Shown: positions 24,636-35,126 of the stretch, one piece after another
Layout: each line of letters starts with the position of its first letter
Numbering within the stretch: the stretch's first letter is position 1
NCBI GenBank assembly: GCA_031472005.1
Contig: PZJY01000011.1
Location: 1,984,001 to 2,048,000, forward strand
DNA length: 64,000 bases
Direction of reading: 5' to 3'
Origin: Tetracladium setigerum
Taxonomy: Eukaryota; Ascomycota; Leotiomycetes; Helotiales
Made by a program: the position numbers and the translations under genes
The notes under the pieces: generated by a model
Told to the model about the DNA's origin: nothing
Database searches by the model: none
What the model saw: the letters and a program-made list of their open reading frames with translations, nothing else

Positions 24636-24900
24636 GATATTATGAAAAGAATGCAATAAGCGTAGTGGGAAGTCGTGATCATGGAAGAATTGGTGTCGTA
24701 TAAGATGCAATTAGTGCAGGGGATCCAAGAATGATGTGTGTGTATCGGGGAGAAGAGCTTCTTTTGTTGGGCGGAATCCATTTTGAGCAGACCTCGATCG
24801 CGGCGCGTGGTTCCTTCCTTTGCTCTCCCCAAGTCTAGATTTGTTTGGCAAGTGGATCACTGGCTCGAGGTAGGCCAATTCGTCTGGGCAGGAACACTCG

Positions 24901-25086
24901 TCAGTTATGAGGTCTAGAATGGAAGGTTTGCAATACAGACCTCAGGGCAGAGTTCACAGTCTGCTGGGTGCTTTGTCCTTTCTCTTTCTCTTCGCGGTTG
25001 ATGCGAACAGTTGCTGCTGAGACTCCAATGAAGGCAGCGAAGAAAGGATCAGCGATCTTTGATATTAAGTAAGCTGGAGAAGGCAT
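24901..25086 (-). CDS. NCE101: Small membrane protein, Nce101/non-classical export protein 1 family
   Basis: Nce101 is a tiny single-pass protein reported in yeast to affect export of proteins lacking a signal peptide. Seen: MPSPAYLISKIADPFFAAFI, then GVSAATVRINREEKEKGQST and QQTVNSALR. A short hydrophobic helix (residues about 14-28) is followed by a conserved NREEKEKG-S/T segment; this layout fits the fungal Nce101 family, which is 50-75 residues long. Read straight through, the frame stops at 24901 after 61 residues. A donor-like GTCTGT lies at the end of the NSALR codons, so the last residues may instead come from a spliced exon further down (about 24890 or lower). The start is the only ATG upstream of the helix. 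Confidence 0.68.
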   Translation of the reverse strand: MPSPAYLISKIADPFFAAFIGVSAATVRINREEKEKGQSTQQTVNSALRSVLQTFHSRPHN

Positions 25087-25822
25087 CTTGAAGTTCGGTG
25101 GTGTGCTGGTGGACTGTGTGGAAGGATATTGGCTTTGGTTGGAGCTGTGGTAGAATTTGAGGTTCTGGTTGATGAGGCTCTTCGGCGGCTCAATTTATGA
25201 GAACTCCACAATCCTTCCAGAATATCACATGATTGATTGCCATCATTCGGAGGTTTATTTGAATACAACATTTTCTATTTTTTAATCTTCAATAAAACGT
25301 TCCAAGTCTGATTTCGTAAGTATTTCGCTCTATTAGATTTTGTGTCTTTGATACGTCTCACTAGGTTAAAGACTGTCGTCTCCAAGGGCAGAATGAGACT
25401 TCTTCCATTGCAACAATTCCAAGCTCCAGATCCTCAATGAGTGAATATCCACCCACGAAATGACTGCTCACTCTTAAAACCCGTCTCCTCATAGTTCATT
25501 TCCGAGTGATAAAAAAAGCAAATTTGTTAACAATAGTATCTTTACATTTTTTCTATGAGTTGAGTCATATATATCTTCCCTCCAAACAAACAGTAAGGTA
25601 TATCGGTTTATCGTGTATATACACGCACCAAAAGATTTCCACCAATTATATTTCTAATAAGCCTCCTTCATCACGCAAAAACGCCTAAGGAACCCCAAAG
25701 ATAGCTCATACGCCCCTAATATTTTTTCCATCTTCGCCTCCCTTCCGCTCCCATTCCATCCTACAGCCCTTCACCCACTTGTTTATTGGCTATTGCGGCA
25801 TACCTTTTGGTATTGTGCGAAT
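25087..25822. other. Intergenic, NCE101 promoter / GGC1 3' flank
   Basis: 736 bp, AT-rich. It contains the NCE101 promoter and the GGC1 3' end. Nothing else was recognised. Confidence 0.45.
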
Positions 25823-27190
25823 CTATTTCTTGGAAAGAGCGATATCGAAAGCTGGAATCAAAGTCTGAGCGAGCCAGAAAGAGAAGACCAATTTTGGTCC
25901 AGTCATGAGAAGCTACAATTTCAAACATTAGCAGTTGCTTTTCGTTTGACCAAAAAATGATGATGAAAACATACCTTAGGAGTCAAACCCTTGAAGAAAC
26001 TGGTAATTCCCTCATGCTTGATCATATTCTTGACGATCTTGAAGCCACCCTCTGGGTTATCAAAGTTCTTATTTTGAATACGGGTCTTGATAACATCGAG
26101 AGGGGCGGAAACAACCAGAGAGGCTGATGCACCAGCAATAGAAGCCACGAAGTTTTGGAACCAGGAGGCTTTGTTGTAGTCCTCGAGGCCGAAGAAATAG
26201 CCCTTGGTGAAGGCTGATCCTCCGAAAAGCTACCGAGTGATATAATTAGTATTTATAGAGCTTTAGATGGGTTGAAAAGGAATGCGGGGACGAAGAGATA
26301 GTAGGGAACGAACAGCAAAAGATCCAGGGGCGTTTCGGGCAGCAGTCCATTGCCATCCTCGGTAGAGACCGAAACCCTCGTCCTTCACGATTCTAACAAC
26401 ACCACGACCACGGAATGCCTCGGGGTTGGTTTGTCTCTTGATCTTCAAGACGTCGAGGGGAAGGAGGACGATCTCTCCAATACCGATCACACTAACGTAG
26501 ATTGTGAGCCAATGTCATGCCATATTATCCAAGATCAAGGACAACAAACCTTCCTGCGAACGAAGACATCATAGCCTTTCCAGTCTTCTCTCCAAATGTA
26601 GAGGTAAATGTCGAGACGTGGTTCTTCTCGAGGTAATCACGGACGAAGGGTTGTCCACCATACTTGTAAATTCGTTGCAAAACCTGCCACATTTAATCAG
26701 CACCACTCCCACGGCCAAAATTGTCCTATGCAAGAGCATTTCATACCTTGTATCCGGCAGCGTATCCAAGACCTGGGAAGAGCGAGAAAAATTTCTTGCC
26801 GGCTTTCGCATCTGCCTTCTCCTTGAAGATAACCTTATTTAACTGCGCAGCGCTTGTAATCTAAAGTGAAGAACCATCAGCACCTGCGGACCTATGTTGG
26901 TTTCTTCAAACTGGTTCCCTACCTTTCCCTGGTTGCTCATAAGACGCTTTGCAATTGTGTCGACCTTCAATGGGTCAGTGTTGGGCTTATCGGCTGAATA
27001 GAGGGATTGAATCGTACGGGGTGGAAGACAGCGAGCTCAGCAATACCAGCAGATCCTGTAATACATGAGCACTTGTAGACCTAGTATAGAGCAGTTTCAA
27101 TGGATCCAACATACCTGAACCCAATAATCTAGCCAGAGTCGACTCCCTCTTGAAGTCCTTCGACCCTGATGAAGCAGCGATTGGGGACAT
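25823..27190 (-). CDS. GGC1: Mitochondrial GTP/GDP carrier
   Basis: Inner-membrane carrier exchanging matrix GDP for GTP, important for mitochondrial iron homeostasis and mtDNA maintenance in yeast. Seen: about eight short exons on the minus strand. Three carrier repeats each keep the P-x-[DE]-x-x-[KR] signature: FHPVDTIAKRLMSNQGK, LLPLDVLKIKRQTNPEAFRG and SAPLDVIKTRIQNKNFDNPE. Conserved intervening blocks are LFPGLGYAAGYKVLQRIYKY, FGEKTGKAMMSSFAG and WTAARNAPGSFALFGG. The C-terminus is KLVFSFWLAQTLIPAFDIAL-SKK. This matches yeast Ggc1/Yhm1 over its whole length as I know it. The start MSPIAASSGSKDFKRESTLA is the first ATG; no cleavable presequence is expected. Confidence 0.93.
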
Positions 27191-28215
27191 TTTGAATATT
27201 GTTGAACTCGGCGAGAACAAGGCGAAATGGGTATACTATAGACGTAGATAAGATAGAGAGAAGTTTCGAAGGAGTGACTGGTTTTAGAAAACCGAGAGGG
27301 ACTGCGTAGGGGAAATCTGTGAGTCGAATGTTTTTCGTGGTTCAACTTTTTTCTGGACTCGCTGCGATCGCGGCAGAAACGCAATGCGTATTATTTCGCG
27401 CCAAGCGAAAATCTTCGTCCAAGCTTTCACGTCCACAGGGGTCGATTTCTCTCCTGATTTTTGACCAACCGACAGGGAAGGATATCCAATAACCACCCAT
27501 ACGAAGATTACGCGAAGAGTAGCCAGTATGATGATACCTTGGTTGAAGACTCTTTGTTTAAATTTTTTAGAGAATTTGTGTCGTTCTTCTCGTCACATGA
27601 ATACGATTGTGTGCTTGACACTCACTACACAACAATAGCGCAGTATGTGTGTCCTTATTAATTTCTTCTTCTGCTTGCTATACCATACATCCGAAATAGA
27701 CTGTGTTTTCCTTTTATCTAAAATAAATTTTACTTTCTTGCATTTTGCTCTAGCTATATTTTCCTTCCTTTGATATTGAACTATAATACACGTAGACAAG
27801 AACTTGCCATGCGCTCTTTTCTACTAAGTACCTTATGCTTAAAAGATTGCCCAGTAAAAAGTTCAATTGAAAGGACATTGAGGCAGACCAAGATGAGTTT
27901 CAAGTTTTGAAGCCTGTCTCCTTGCCCCTAGAAATTCTTGGAGAGTATTGAAGTGTTTCTTGTTCTTTAAGTGGTATTTGTCCTCTTTATCTCCCGCTAC
28001 CTCTTTTCTCAACAGAGATCTGTCAGAATACTAACTCAACAGGAGTTTGTATCGCATACAAATGTTTCCAAAACGCCTATTCACCTTCATCCCATTTAAA
28101 CCCAAAGCCAAATGCTCAATATACACATTGGAAAAATCGCTTGAAGTCTCATCAATCGTATCTTCTTCTTCTTCGTCTTCGTCCTCCTCTTTAACGCCCT
28201 CTCTCATTTCTACAC
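27191..28215. other. Intergenic, GGC1 promoter and 3' flank of the surface-protein gene
   Basis: About 1 kb. A 62-codon open frame at 28031-28219 on the minus strand starts within the stop codon of the surface-protein gene; it is acidic low-complexity followed by unremarkable sequence and is probably 3' UTR. No other gene was seen. Confidence 0.45.
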
Positions 28216-29669
28216 TCATGAAGGCCCATCTCCCGGCGGCAGATTTGTCGGTGGAGGAAAATTAGGCGGAGGCGGCTTTCTTATTATAGGTGTGACCCCG
28301 AACTGCCTCGATTCCAACTCTATCGGTTTCTGTTGCTGTAAGTGCTGCGCATACCCATCTCCTGCGCCTATCTCATCCCCAGGAAGTTGCGTATACTGCC
28401 CCGTCACCTTCGCACCACTCGCAACCGGTGGCGTATATAACTCCTGCGCTTGTTTGTAATGTGGATCATCATGTCCTCCTGCCCCAGCCTCTGCAAATCC
28501 ACTAGTGGGTGTCATGGAATAGCTGTATCGCTCCGTGCCAATTTCTGAAGGTGAGTGATATGAAGATTTGTAGGGATCGGGAGATGCAAATTCTCGTTCG
28601 TGGCCTCCACTGAGTTCGTGATGTCGGTCGTTTCGGCGGTAGCGTCGCCATAGGAAAAATGCACCGAAGGCGGAGACGGACAAAAGCGCTAGGCCGCCGA
28701 GGACGCCGCCTACTATCGCGCCTGTGGGAGCTGGTGTTGAAGTGGGTTTGGGAGTGGCGCTGTCGGTTGAAGAGGTTTGGGATGTTGTTTCGGAGGAGGA
28801 GGAGGATAACGATAGTATGGTCGAGGTTGTGGAGACAGGCCAGAGGTCTGTCTTGTTGACGGTGGTATACACTCTCGCAGGTCCCTTTTCAAAAGTTGTC
28901 TGGCCGTCGTGCCATGAGGTGTTGTTTGTCGACACGCACCAGTAATCCTGGACCTTCGCACTCTTAAAACGGATTCCACCGCAGTATGGTTCGCTCGCCT
29001 CGGTGCTACATCGCCTTGTCAGTCCATTGATCCTTCAACCCATTAAATTTGAAGTTGGGGACCAAATCTGGGGTAAAGCAAATGAAGGTGATCCTGCGTA
29101 CCACTTCAGCGTATACATATCCAACTGACATCCAGCATTGCAAGCCGAGTCACTCTGCGAACCATAGTATTCATGGCTCGCTACGCATGCAGTTCGTATA
29201 TCGCAACTCTCGCCCTGTGTGCAACATGCAATTGGGCCATAATTGTCTCCGGTCGCAGAGAAGAAGACGCATTTGTAGTTGGTACCACAGGAATAGGGCG
29301 CACCTAGATTACACAGAACCCATGAGCATTCCATTCGCAAAATAAAGGTTAAGAAGCCTCCTCCTGCCCACGATCTGCCCGCGATCCTGTCTGCATACCT
29401 TGAAGTCCAGAAACATAACCACACGTATTGTCTGGTGCTACCAGAATCTTACTCGCGTCCCCAGGAAAGTCGGGAAACATATTCTGTCTCCCAAACAGCC
29501 ATTTTGCGTTCGGAGGCGCTGTCGGTCGCGGGGTCCATCCTCTCGGGTCAAGGACTTCGTCTGATGTTGAAGTCTGGTGGGGAAGATCTGGTAGCAGCGC
29601 GAAGACCTGGCTATTTGCGCAGAAGAGAAAGGCTGAAAGGAAAAAGCGAGAGACAGAGAGCGGTGCCAT
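28216..29669 (-). CDS. Single-pass cell-surface protein with Cys-rich ectodomain and Ser/Thr stalk
   Basis: Probable plasma-membrane or wall-facing sensor-like protein. Seen: signal peptide MAPLSVSRFFLSAFLFCANS; a Cys-rich ectodomain with CGTNYKCVFFSATGDNYG, IACCTQGESCDIRTACVASH and SACNAGCQLDMYTLK; after an intron CGGIRFKSAKVQDYWCVSTN; then a Ser/Thr stalk; a transmembrane helix AIVGGVLGGLALLSVSAFGA; a basic stop-transfer WRRYRRNDRHHE; and a Pro/Tyr-rich cytoplasmic tail ending LPPGDGPS. This domain order is common in Pezizomycotina proteins of unknown function; it resembles WSC-type sensors in layout only. Three exons. Expected route: ER and plasma membrane. Confidence 0.8.
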
Positions 29670-30422
29670 TGTGCCTCCTCACGAGCATGACGAAGCTATT
29701 CGCGAGAGACTGGGAAATACGAAGCGACGCAAAGGTCCCAACGAACGTTCGCCGAACCGTGCGAGAAGGCTAAAGATATGGGGGAGGTCAAACGACGTAA
29801 GCGCGCAGAGGTGCAGAAGGGAGTATAAAAAGAGGTGGTTCTTCCTATGGGAGGATTCTGCGCTTTCGATAATCGTCAATATAAACACTGACCCGCTGAA
29901 CCCACCACAACAACAATGATTATTGCCAACCCTCCCAAGCCAACCTGGCGCTACTCGGCTCAACGAATTTCCGCTATTTTCTCTGCAATAATGGGGATGA
30001 TTTCTTAATAACAACTGGAGCTTCATCTCCTCATGCATCGCAAGGCCGCTGCAGTCAGCAAAGCCATTGTTGCTATTGGTCCTCAAGCAATGAAGCTTGA
30101 GCTTCAGCCTTCTTTTTGTCCCAAAAGGGGGCTGACATTAGCTGACATGGAGGCGCAATTAGCGTTGTGCTAGGGTCGGAATTTAGACGGGAATTTAAAA
30201 TATCTTGTCTGTTTATTGGAGGGAGAGTGCGAGGGAGAGAATGGTGCATTGCAAACCTTGTTAGCGTGCAGCACATGGACAGTGGACTCTTGGAGACGGG
30301 ACGGGTCGAGGGCATATCACGTGCTTACTTGACATCTCCTCCGTCATTTCGCGTTTTGGTCCACAAGTCAACAACCACCACCACCACAATTGATCGTCGA
30401 GTCAACTCCCACAAATGCCTCC
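29670..30422. other. Divergent upstream region, surface-protein gene / RAD57
   Basis: 753 bp between outward-facing starts, so it holds both promoters. Open frames here overlap both strands and are shadows. No element was recognised apart from the small upstream frame at 30415. Confidence 0.4.
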
Positions 30423-30426
30423 ATGA
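30415..30426 (+). promoter_or_regulatory. Minimal upstream ORF overlapping the RAD57 start
   Basis: A three-codon frame (ATG CCT CCA then TGA) starts 8 bases before the RAD57 ATG. Its stop overlaps that ATG as ATGA. A scanning ribosome meets this ATG first, so RAD57 would need leaky scanning or reinitiation if the transcript starts upstream. Confidence 0.5.
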
Positions 30427-31799
30427 CCGACCTCTCCACCGTCCTCCCCAACTTCCCCACGCAACCCTTCATACATCTCATTCCCTCCCTCGAAAGAAAT
30501 AATGTCACAACGGCCGACCTACTCACTCTCGACGGCTTGGAGATCGCCAAACGCGCTCATCTACCCCTCCTCGACGTGAAGAAGCTATGCAGTTCCATTC
30601 TCCACGCATTGCAATCGGAGTTGGGCATTGCCAAACCAAAAGATGGCTTGTCCAATAACACTTCGAAGCTGCGCAAAACCGGCAAAGAGCTTGTGAACTC
30701 TTGGAATACAATTAGCACTTTGGACGATGAACTCGATCGTGCTCTTGGAGGTGGTATACCAACTGGATATATTACCGAGATCACTGGAGAAAGGTGCATA
30801 GGTATTCCCTTCCTTTCCACATTTACCATTCTAACACCATCCAGCGGCGCAGGCAAAACCCAATTCCTCCTGACCCTCCTCCTTTCCGTCCAACTACCCG
30901 CTCCCCAAGGCCTCTGCTCCTCCGCTCTCTACATCTCCACCGAGTCCGCTCTCCCCACAACCCGCATATCTCAGCTCCTCCATTCCCTCCCATCAACCAC
31001 CCATCCCCTCCCTACCCTCGATAAAATAATATCCATCGTAACCCCCGATCTCGAGTCCCAAGACCACATCCTCCGCTTCCAAGTTCCCGTCGCTATACAA
31101 CGTCACGGCATCCGTCTCTTGATCATCGATTCCATTGCTGCGAATTATCGAGCTGAATTCGAGCGCCCTGCTGGAGTTGGTGGCGGTGGAGAAAAGGCGA
31201 AAATGGCAGTTGGACAGAATATGGCGGTGCGAAGTGCAGAATTAGTAAAGCTAGGGCAGTTTTTGCGGGATCTGGCAAGGGAACATGATTTGGCCGTGGT
31301 AGTTTCCAATCAAGTCGCTGATCGCTTTGCTGGAAGTGGAGGGAATAGTCCTATATTACAAAGAGGAGTGCAGCAGGGAATGACAGTGCGACGGCCGGGT
31401 TCTTCCTCGGCGCAGCAACCATTAACAACAACATCCTTTTTACATACCGCCGACCCCCTTTCCCTCGACCACCAACAACGCTTCTTCACCGGCTGGGGTG
31501 ACTCCACTTTGCCAATTGACTCGACAAATATGAAAACCCCTTCCTTAGGACTAATATGGAGTACTCAAATTGCCTGTCGAATTGCGTTGATTAAGAAACC
31601 AGTTTATGGGAATGTGAAAGAGGGAGATGGAGGGCCTGGAAATGGTGATCGGGATGACGATGATGGGAGAGGCGAGTTGGTGTTGAGGAGGTGGAGGAGA
31701 TGGATGAAAGTTGTGTTTGCAAAGAATGTGGGAGGGAGTGGGAGGGGGGTTGGCTCGGCGGTGGAGTTTGAGATTAGGGGGAGGGTATTAAGAGTTTGA
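30423..31799 (+). CDS. RAD57: Rad51 paralog Rad57
   Basis: Forms a heterodimer with Rad55 that stabilises Rad51 filaments in homologous recombination. Seen: two exons, 30423-30793 and 30845-31799, 441 residues. An N-terminal helix-hairpin-like region contains LLTLDGLEIAKRAHLPLLDV; the RecA core starts with NSWNTISTLDDELDRALGGG, IPTGYITEITGESGAGKTQF (Walker A formed across the intron), ALYISTESALPTTRISQLL, Walker B as IRLLIIDSIAANYRAEFE, and LAREHDLAVVVSNQVADRFA. A Rad57-style late block, LGLIWSTQIACRIALIKKP, precedes the end. The ATG at 30423 is the first in frame; the open frame upstream has none. The 51-bp intron is a multiple of three without a stop (see findings). Rad57 rather than Rad55 is inferred from the long core and the SLGLIW block. 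Confidence 0.88.
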   Translation: MTDLSTVLPNFPTQPFIHLIPSLERNNVTTADLLTLDGLEIAKRAHLPLLDVKKLCSSILHALQSELGIAKPKDGLSNNTSKLRKTGKELVNSWNTISTLDDELDRALGGGIPTGYITEITGERCIGIPFLSTFTILTPSSGAGKTQFLLTLLLSVQLPAPQGLCSSALYISTESALPTTRISQLLHSLPSTTHPLPTLDKIISIVTPDLESQDHILRFQVPVAIQRHGIRLLIIDSIAANYRAEFERPAGVGGGGEKAKMAVGQNMAVRSAELVKLGQFLRDLAREHDLAVVVSNQVADRFAGSGGNSPILQRGVQQGMTVRRPGSSSAQQPLTTTSFLHTADPLSLDHQQRFFTGWGDSTLPIDSTNMKTPSLGLIWSTQIACRIALIKKPVYGNVKEGDGGPGNGDRDDDDGRGELVLRRWRRWMKVVFAKNVGGSGRGVGSAVEFEIRGRVLRV

Positions 31800-32141
31800 A
31801 GAGCAGACGAGGAGGAGAAGATGAGGATGAAGATAAGGTGGTGGTTTAGGAGGGGGGTAAAAGGGGGCTGAGTTGAGAGGGTAGAAAACATCAGGGTAAT
31901 GATAATGAATAATGAATAACTAATAAATAAATAAACACATTAAAATACCCAAGGGCTGTTTTGGGCTCGCTCGCATTTTCAGCGAATCATCGATATTGAT
32001 AATCCACTTTACAGTCTACCTTCCTAAGTGTTTGGGAAAACATTGGGATGTTGACGTAGTACTGTACAATATGTTTGGTACTCGGCATGACTTCTTATAT
32101 CGATGGTCTCACAACGATTTTATGCAGGCATCTTTATCTAT
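31800..32141. other. Intergenic between convergent genes
   Basis: 342 bp, AT-rich with TAAATAAATAA runs at about 31920; presumably both polyadenylation zones. Nothing else was seen. Confidence 0.45.
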
Positions 32142-33716
32142 CTATCTACCTACTCGCGATCGAGACGAATCTGAATTCTGGAATTGAGTAAGATACCGAA
32201 CCATTTCTTCCTGCCCCTCAGACTTCGCGATACGCAACGGCGTCGGAGCCGTCTGCATTTGTGGCAACATACCCAGCCATCGCGCAATAAATTGGACACT
32301 CCCGACCAAGCCCAACAAAACAGACATTCCTGAAATGCTTCCAAACGCCACTGCCCACTGATGATGGTCGCCCACCTTCAAAAAGTACCATATCGCAAGA
32401 TTAAGGACAGCAGCACAGAACGCTCTGAAAATGAGATACTTGAATCGTTTCCCATCCGATATTTTCCAGCTTTCGAACACCTCCGAAGCAGTAGGAACGT
32501 CCGCATTGAAGCCGGTATAGAGTAGATAACTCCAGGACGATAGCACAAAGAGGACAAGTGTGTTGGAGAATGGGCCGCCCGGCAGAACACATCCCACACC
32601 ACCAAATAGATATGCTATCAAGAAGGAATTGTTAGGATATCTGCTTGCCAGCGGCGCAATAGCCAGCAAGAAAGTCTCCAGGATTTTTTCTACTGTTCCT
32701 GGCTCTGGAGGTAGTATACATGGACCACAATGTTCGATGAGCCCTCGAGCAACGGCAACATGGCCCTGTTTCGCAGCATGATGCAAAGCCGTCCAACCAA
32801 GCAAGTCCAAAGCTTCCACATCAGCTCCACCATGGATGAGGCTCAAGACAGCAAGCTCCTGACCTTCCGCTGCTGCAAGGTGCAGCGGTGTGAATCCGAT
32901 CTTATTCCGAATATTCCATTGTTGTTTCAATCGAGCGTTGTTGGGCTTCTGATCGCTAGCCATGGCTTCTATGAATTTGTTTTGACCGCTGCGAGCCGCA
33001 TGATGGAGAGGCGTATCGCCTCTAATCCGATTCTGTACCCCGAGGCCATGTTCTTTGTTGAGAGATAATTCGCGAAAGGCCTGTTTATGCCCATTAATTG
33101 CCGCAGCGTGGAAAGGAGAATCTCCTTTCTCGCTCAGCAAGTCGACATTTGCGTCGTTAGCCAGCAACACCTTGATCACATCTGAGTGACCATTGAGTGC
33201 TGCAACGAACAGAGCCGTTTCGTCTTTGAAGTTGTATGCGTTTACGTTTGCCCCCATCGCGAGCAGGTGTGTAGCGAATTTATGATTGCCAAGGCTAGCG
33301 GAGAGAAGGAGAGGTGTCTCTCCTGTCAAAGTTGTCACGTCAATATAATATCTCCCTTCTTGAAGCAGCACAGTAGCATTGTCCATGTGGTCCAAGAGTA
33401 CCTGGTCGTGAAGAAGGGTCCTCTTGACAAAAGGAGTGGCACCCTGCCTAATCAAATATGTCACCATCTCTGTGTGCTCTTCACTACAGGTTGCGGCAAT
33501 GATGAGTGGTGTGTTGTAGTCAACAGTCTCGATATCGACTGGGACTTTAGCATCGATTAGTGAACTTGCCAGACTGACATCTCCTCGCTCTGCAGCGTAA
33601 TGGAGAAGTGTCCAGCCTCGCGAATCCTTTGAAGTCAAATCCAAACCAGGATATAGCTGTGAGAAATCCAAAAGCGAGTGGACATCTCTAAAATCGGTAG
33701 TCGCCGGGAGAGACAT
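32142..33716 (-). CDS. Ankyrin-repeat protein with C-terminal membrane segments
   Basis: Function unknown. Seen: one long exon. Start MSLPATTDFRDVHSLLDFSQ, then about nine ankyrin repeats, e.g. SRGWTLLHYAAERGDVSLAS, GETPLLLSASLGNHKFATHL, DETALFVAALNGHSDVIKVL, IRGDTPLHHAARSGQNKFIE, IGFTPLHLAAAEGQELAVLS and LGWTALHHAAKQGHVAVARG. The C-terminal third has hydrophobic stretches: FLIAYLFGGVGCV, LVLFVLSSWSYLLYTGF, FRAFCAAVLNLAIWYFL and WAVAFGSISGMSVLLGLVGS. This is the order seen in Akr1-type palmitoyltransferases (ankyrins then membrane), but there is no DHHC motif, so it is not that enzyme. The frame is open 34 codons upstream of this ATG without another ATG, so a leader exon may exist near 33820-33920. 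Confidence 0.75.
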   Translation of the reverse strand: MSLPATTDFRDVHSLLDFSQLYPGLDLTSKDSRGWTLLHYAAERGDVSLASSLIDAKVPVDIETVDYNTPLIIAATCSEEHTEMVTYLIRQGATPFVKRTLLHDQVLLDHMDNATVLLQEGRYYIDVTTLTGETPLLLSASLGNHKFATHLLAMGANVNAYNFKDETALFVAALNGHSDVIKVLLANDANVDLLSEKGDSPFHAAAINGHKQAFRELSLNKEHGLGVQNRIRGDTPLHHAARSGQNKFIEAMASDQKPNNARLKQQWNIRNKIGFTPLHLAAAEGQELAVLSLIHGGADVEALDLLGWTALHHAAKQGHVAVARGLIEHCGPCILPPEPGTVEKILETFLLAIAPLASRYPNNSFLIAYLFGGVGCVLPGGPFSNTLVLFVLSSWSYLLYTGFNADVPTASEVFESWKISDGKRFKYLIFRAFCAAVLNLAIWYFLKVGDHHQWAVAFGSISGMSVLLGLVGSVQFIARWLGMLPQMQTAPTPLRIAKSEGQEEMVRYLTQFQNSDSSRSRVGR

Positions 33717-35126
33717 CTCCTCGTCGTTACCTTGGTGCGCAATTTGTTGGGTAGATTTTTGCGTGTTTCTCGCTGCTTCGTCCGAGTCAATCGAATCGTG
33801 CTGGCATTCGGGAAACAAGCTGGAGATGCAGCCTGCAGGTGAAACTGGACGCCCTTACCAAAAGCTTTTGGAGCATAGGCGCAGAAGATAGGTACTGTTA
33901 AATGCTCCAGAGGGTTCAATAGAGAAGGAGAAGACTGCCATGAGAGGGACGAAGTCTTTCATCTAGAGTAAGGCTTCAGTCTTAACGCTATAAGCGCGAT
34001 ACCGCAGATTTGTGGAGTAATCAGCATAGGTACCTAGGAATAGTGGCTGAGTAAATCTTTATTAGCTCGGATATAAATATAGTAATATAGAACTCGACAG
34101 GACGTTGAGGCCGTGTCAAGACCGTGGCCCAAATCAGTGTAATTTGACGTTGATATCTCGTGAGGTCAAATTTCATTCAAGGTGTTAAATCGAAGTACAG
34201 GTGATGTATGTCACGTGATGCAACGTCCCACCGTGTGTTGGAACTTCAGTGTATTACAGGACTGGTGGTCAAATTGGGGGGTACACTTGTGTCTCAAGTT
34301 GGATATTTTAATATTGTATGTAAGTCTAAAAAGGCTGCAAGAGTAGAGTTCACAATCAGATGACTTTCGCTTAGTCGGCATTGGGCGCTCCATCAAAGAA
34401 TGAGACCAACACCGTTCTTCTCATCTTCAGACACCATAACACTACCTATCTAGGTACCTATCTTAGGTAAGTACCTTAGGTAGGAACAAGATTGTATCAT
34501 TTGGTTAGGCTTTCTCTTTTTGACTTACAGTAACCTGTAATGTTATCTGATACGTCCACTAACGACACTGATAAGTTTACAGAGGTTCGCTCGGTTGTCA
34601 CCAGCTTCAAATGACGACAATCATTAACACTTTCAAAAACGACCAGCTTTCAAACCTACAGCTATCTCAAAACACTTCCAATTATATCGAAGCCGACTTG
34701 ATTTCCTCAACTTCATCCATACGGCAATAGCCCGTCGTTGGCATCTCTCACATTATCGAACTCACCCAGAAACCGATCACTTTATCACGACTCTGGCTCG
34801 ATAAGCCCTTGAGGTAACAGTCCATCTCATTTGACATCAAGCAGACATGCTGCTGGACGGCCTGATAGATATATTACGGCCCGACAGGTCGAAATATCTA
34901 AAGCATCAATGATGCCATGCTTGCTTCTGATTCCGATTTACTACCTCGGACCTCCCACGAGCCCAATTTAGATGTTATGTCTTCTTCTAATCCTGATTTA
35001 CTAGCTTGTATTTATGGAAAATCAGGTACCTACCATACCCTGAAGAAAGAATACCGTCCTGTTCGAGATCAGTTACTATACCAGCCTGCCTTATTTACGT
35101 CTACAAAAGGTACATACGTTTCAAAA
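33717..35126. other. 1.4 kb intergenic
   Basis: Contains a CTAGGTACC/TTAGGTAAG microsatellite patch at about 34440-34490 and a 39-codon frame at 34611-34730 (plus) with no support beyond its ATG. I see no gene. Confidence 0.45.

Noticed and set aside
28031..28219. 62-codon minus-strand frame directly after the surface-protein stop
   Set aside because: Acidic low-complexity then random sequence, no splice or domain evidence; likely 3' UTR.
29428..29919. 163-codon plus-strand frame
   Set aside because: Antisense to the signal-peptide exon of the surface protein; no family features.
32142..33716. Akr1 palmitoyltransferase
   Set aside because: Ankyrin plus membrane layout fits, but no DHHC-Cys motif is present.
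34611..34730. 39-codon plus-strand ORF
   Set aside because: Only an ATG and a stop support it; no conservation or context.
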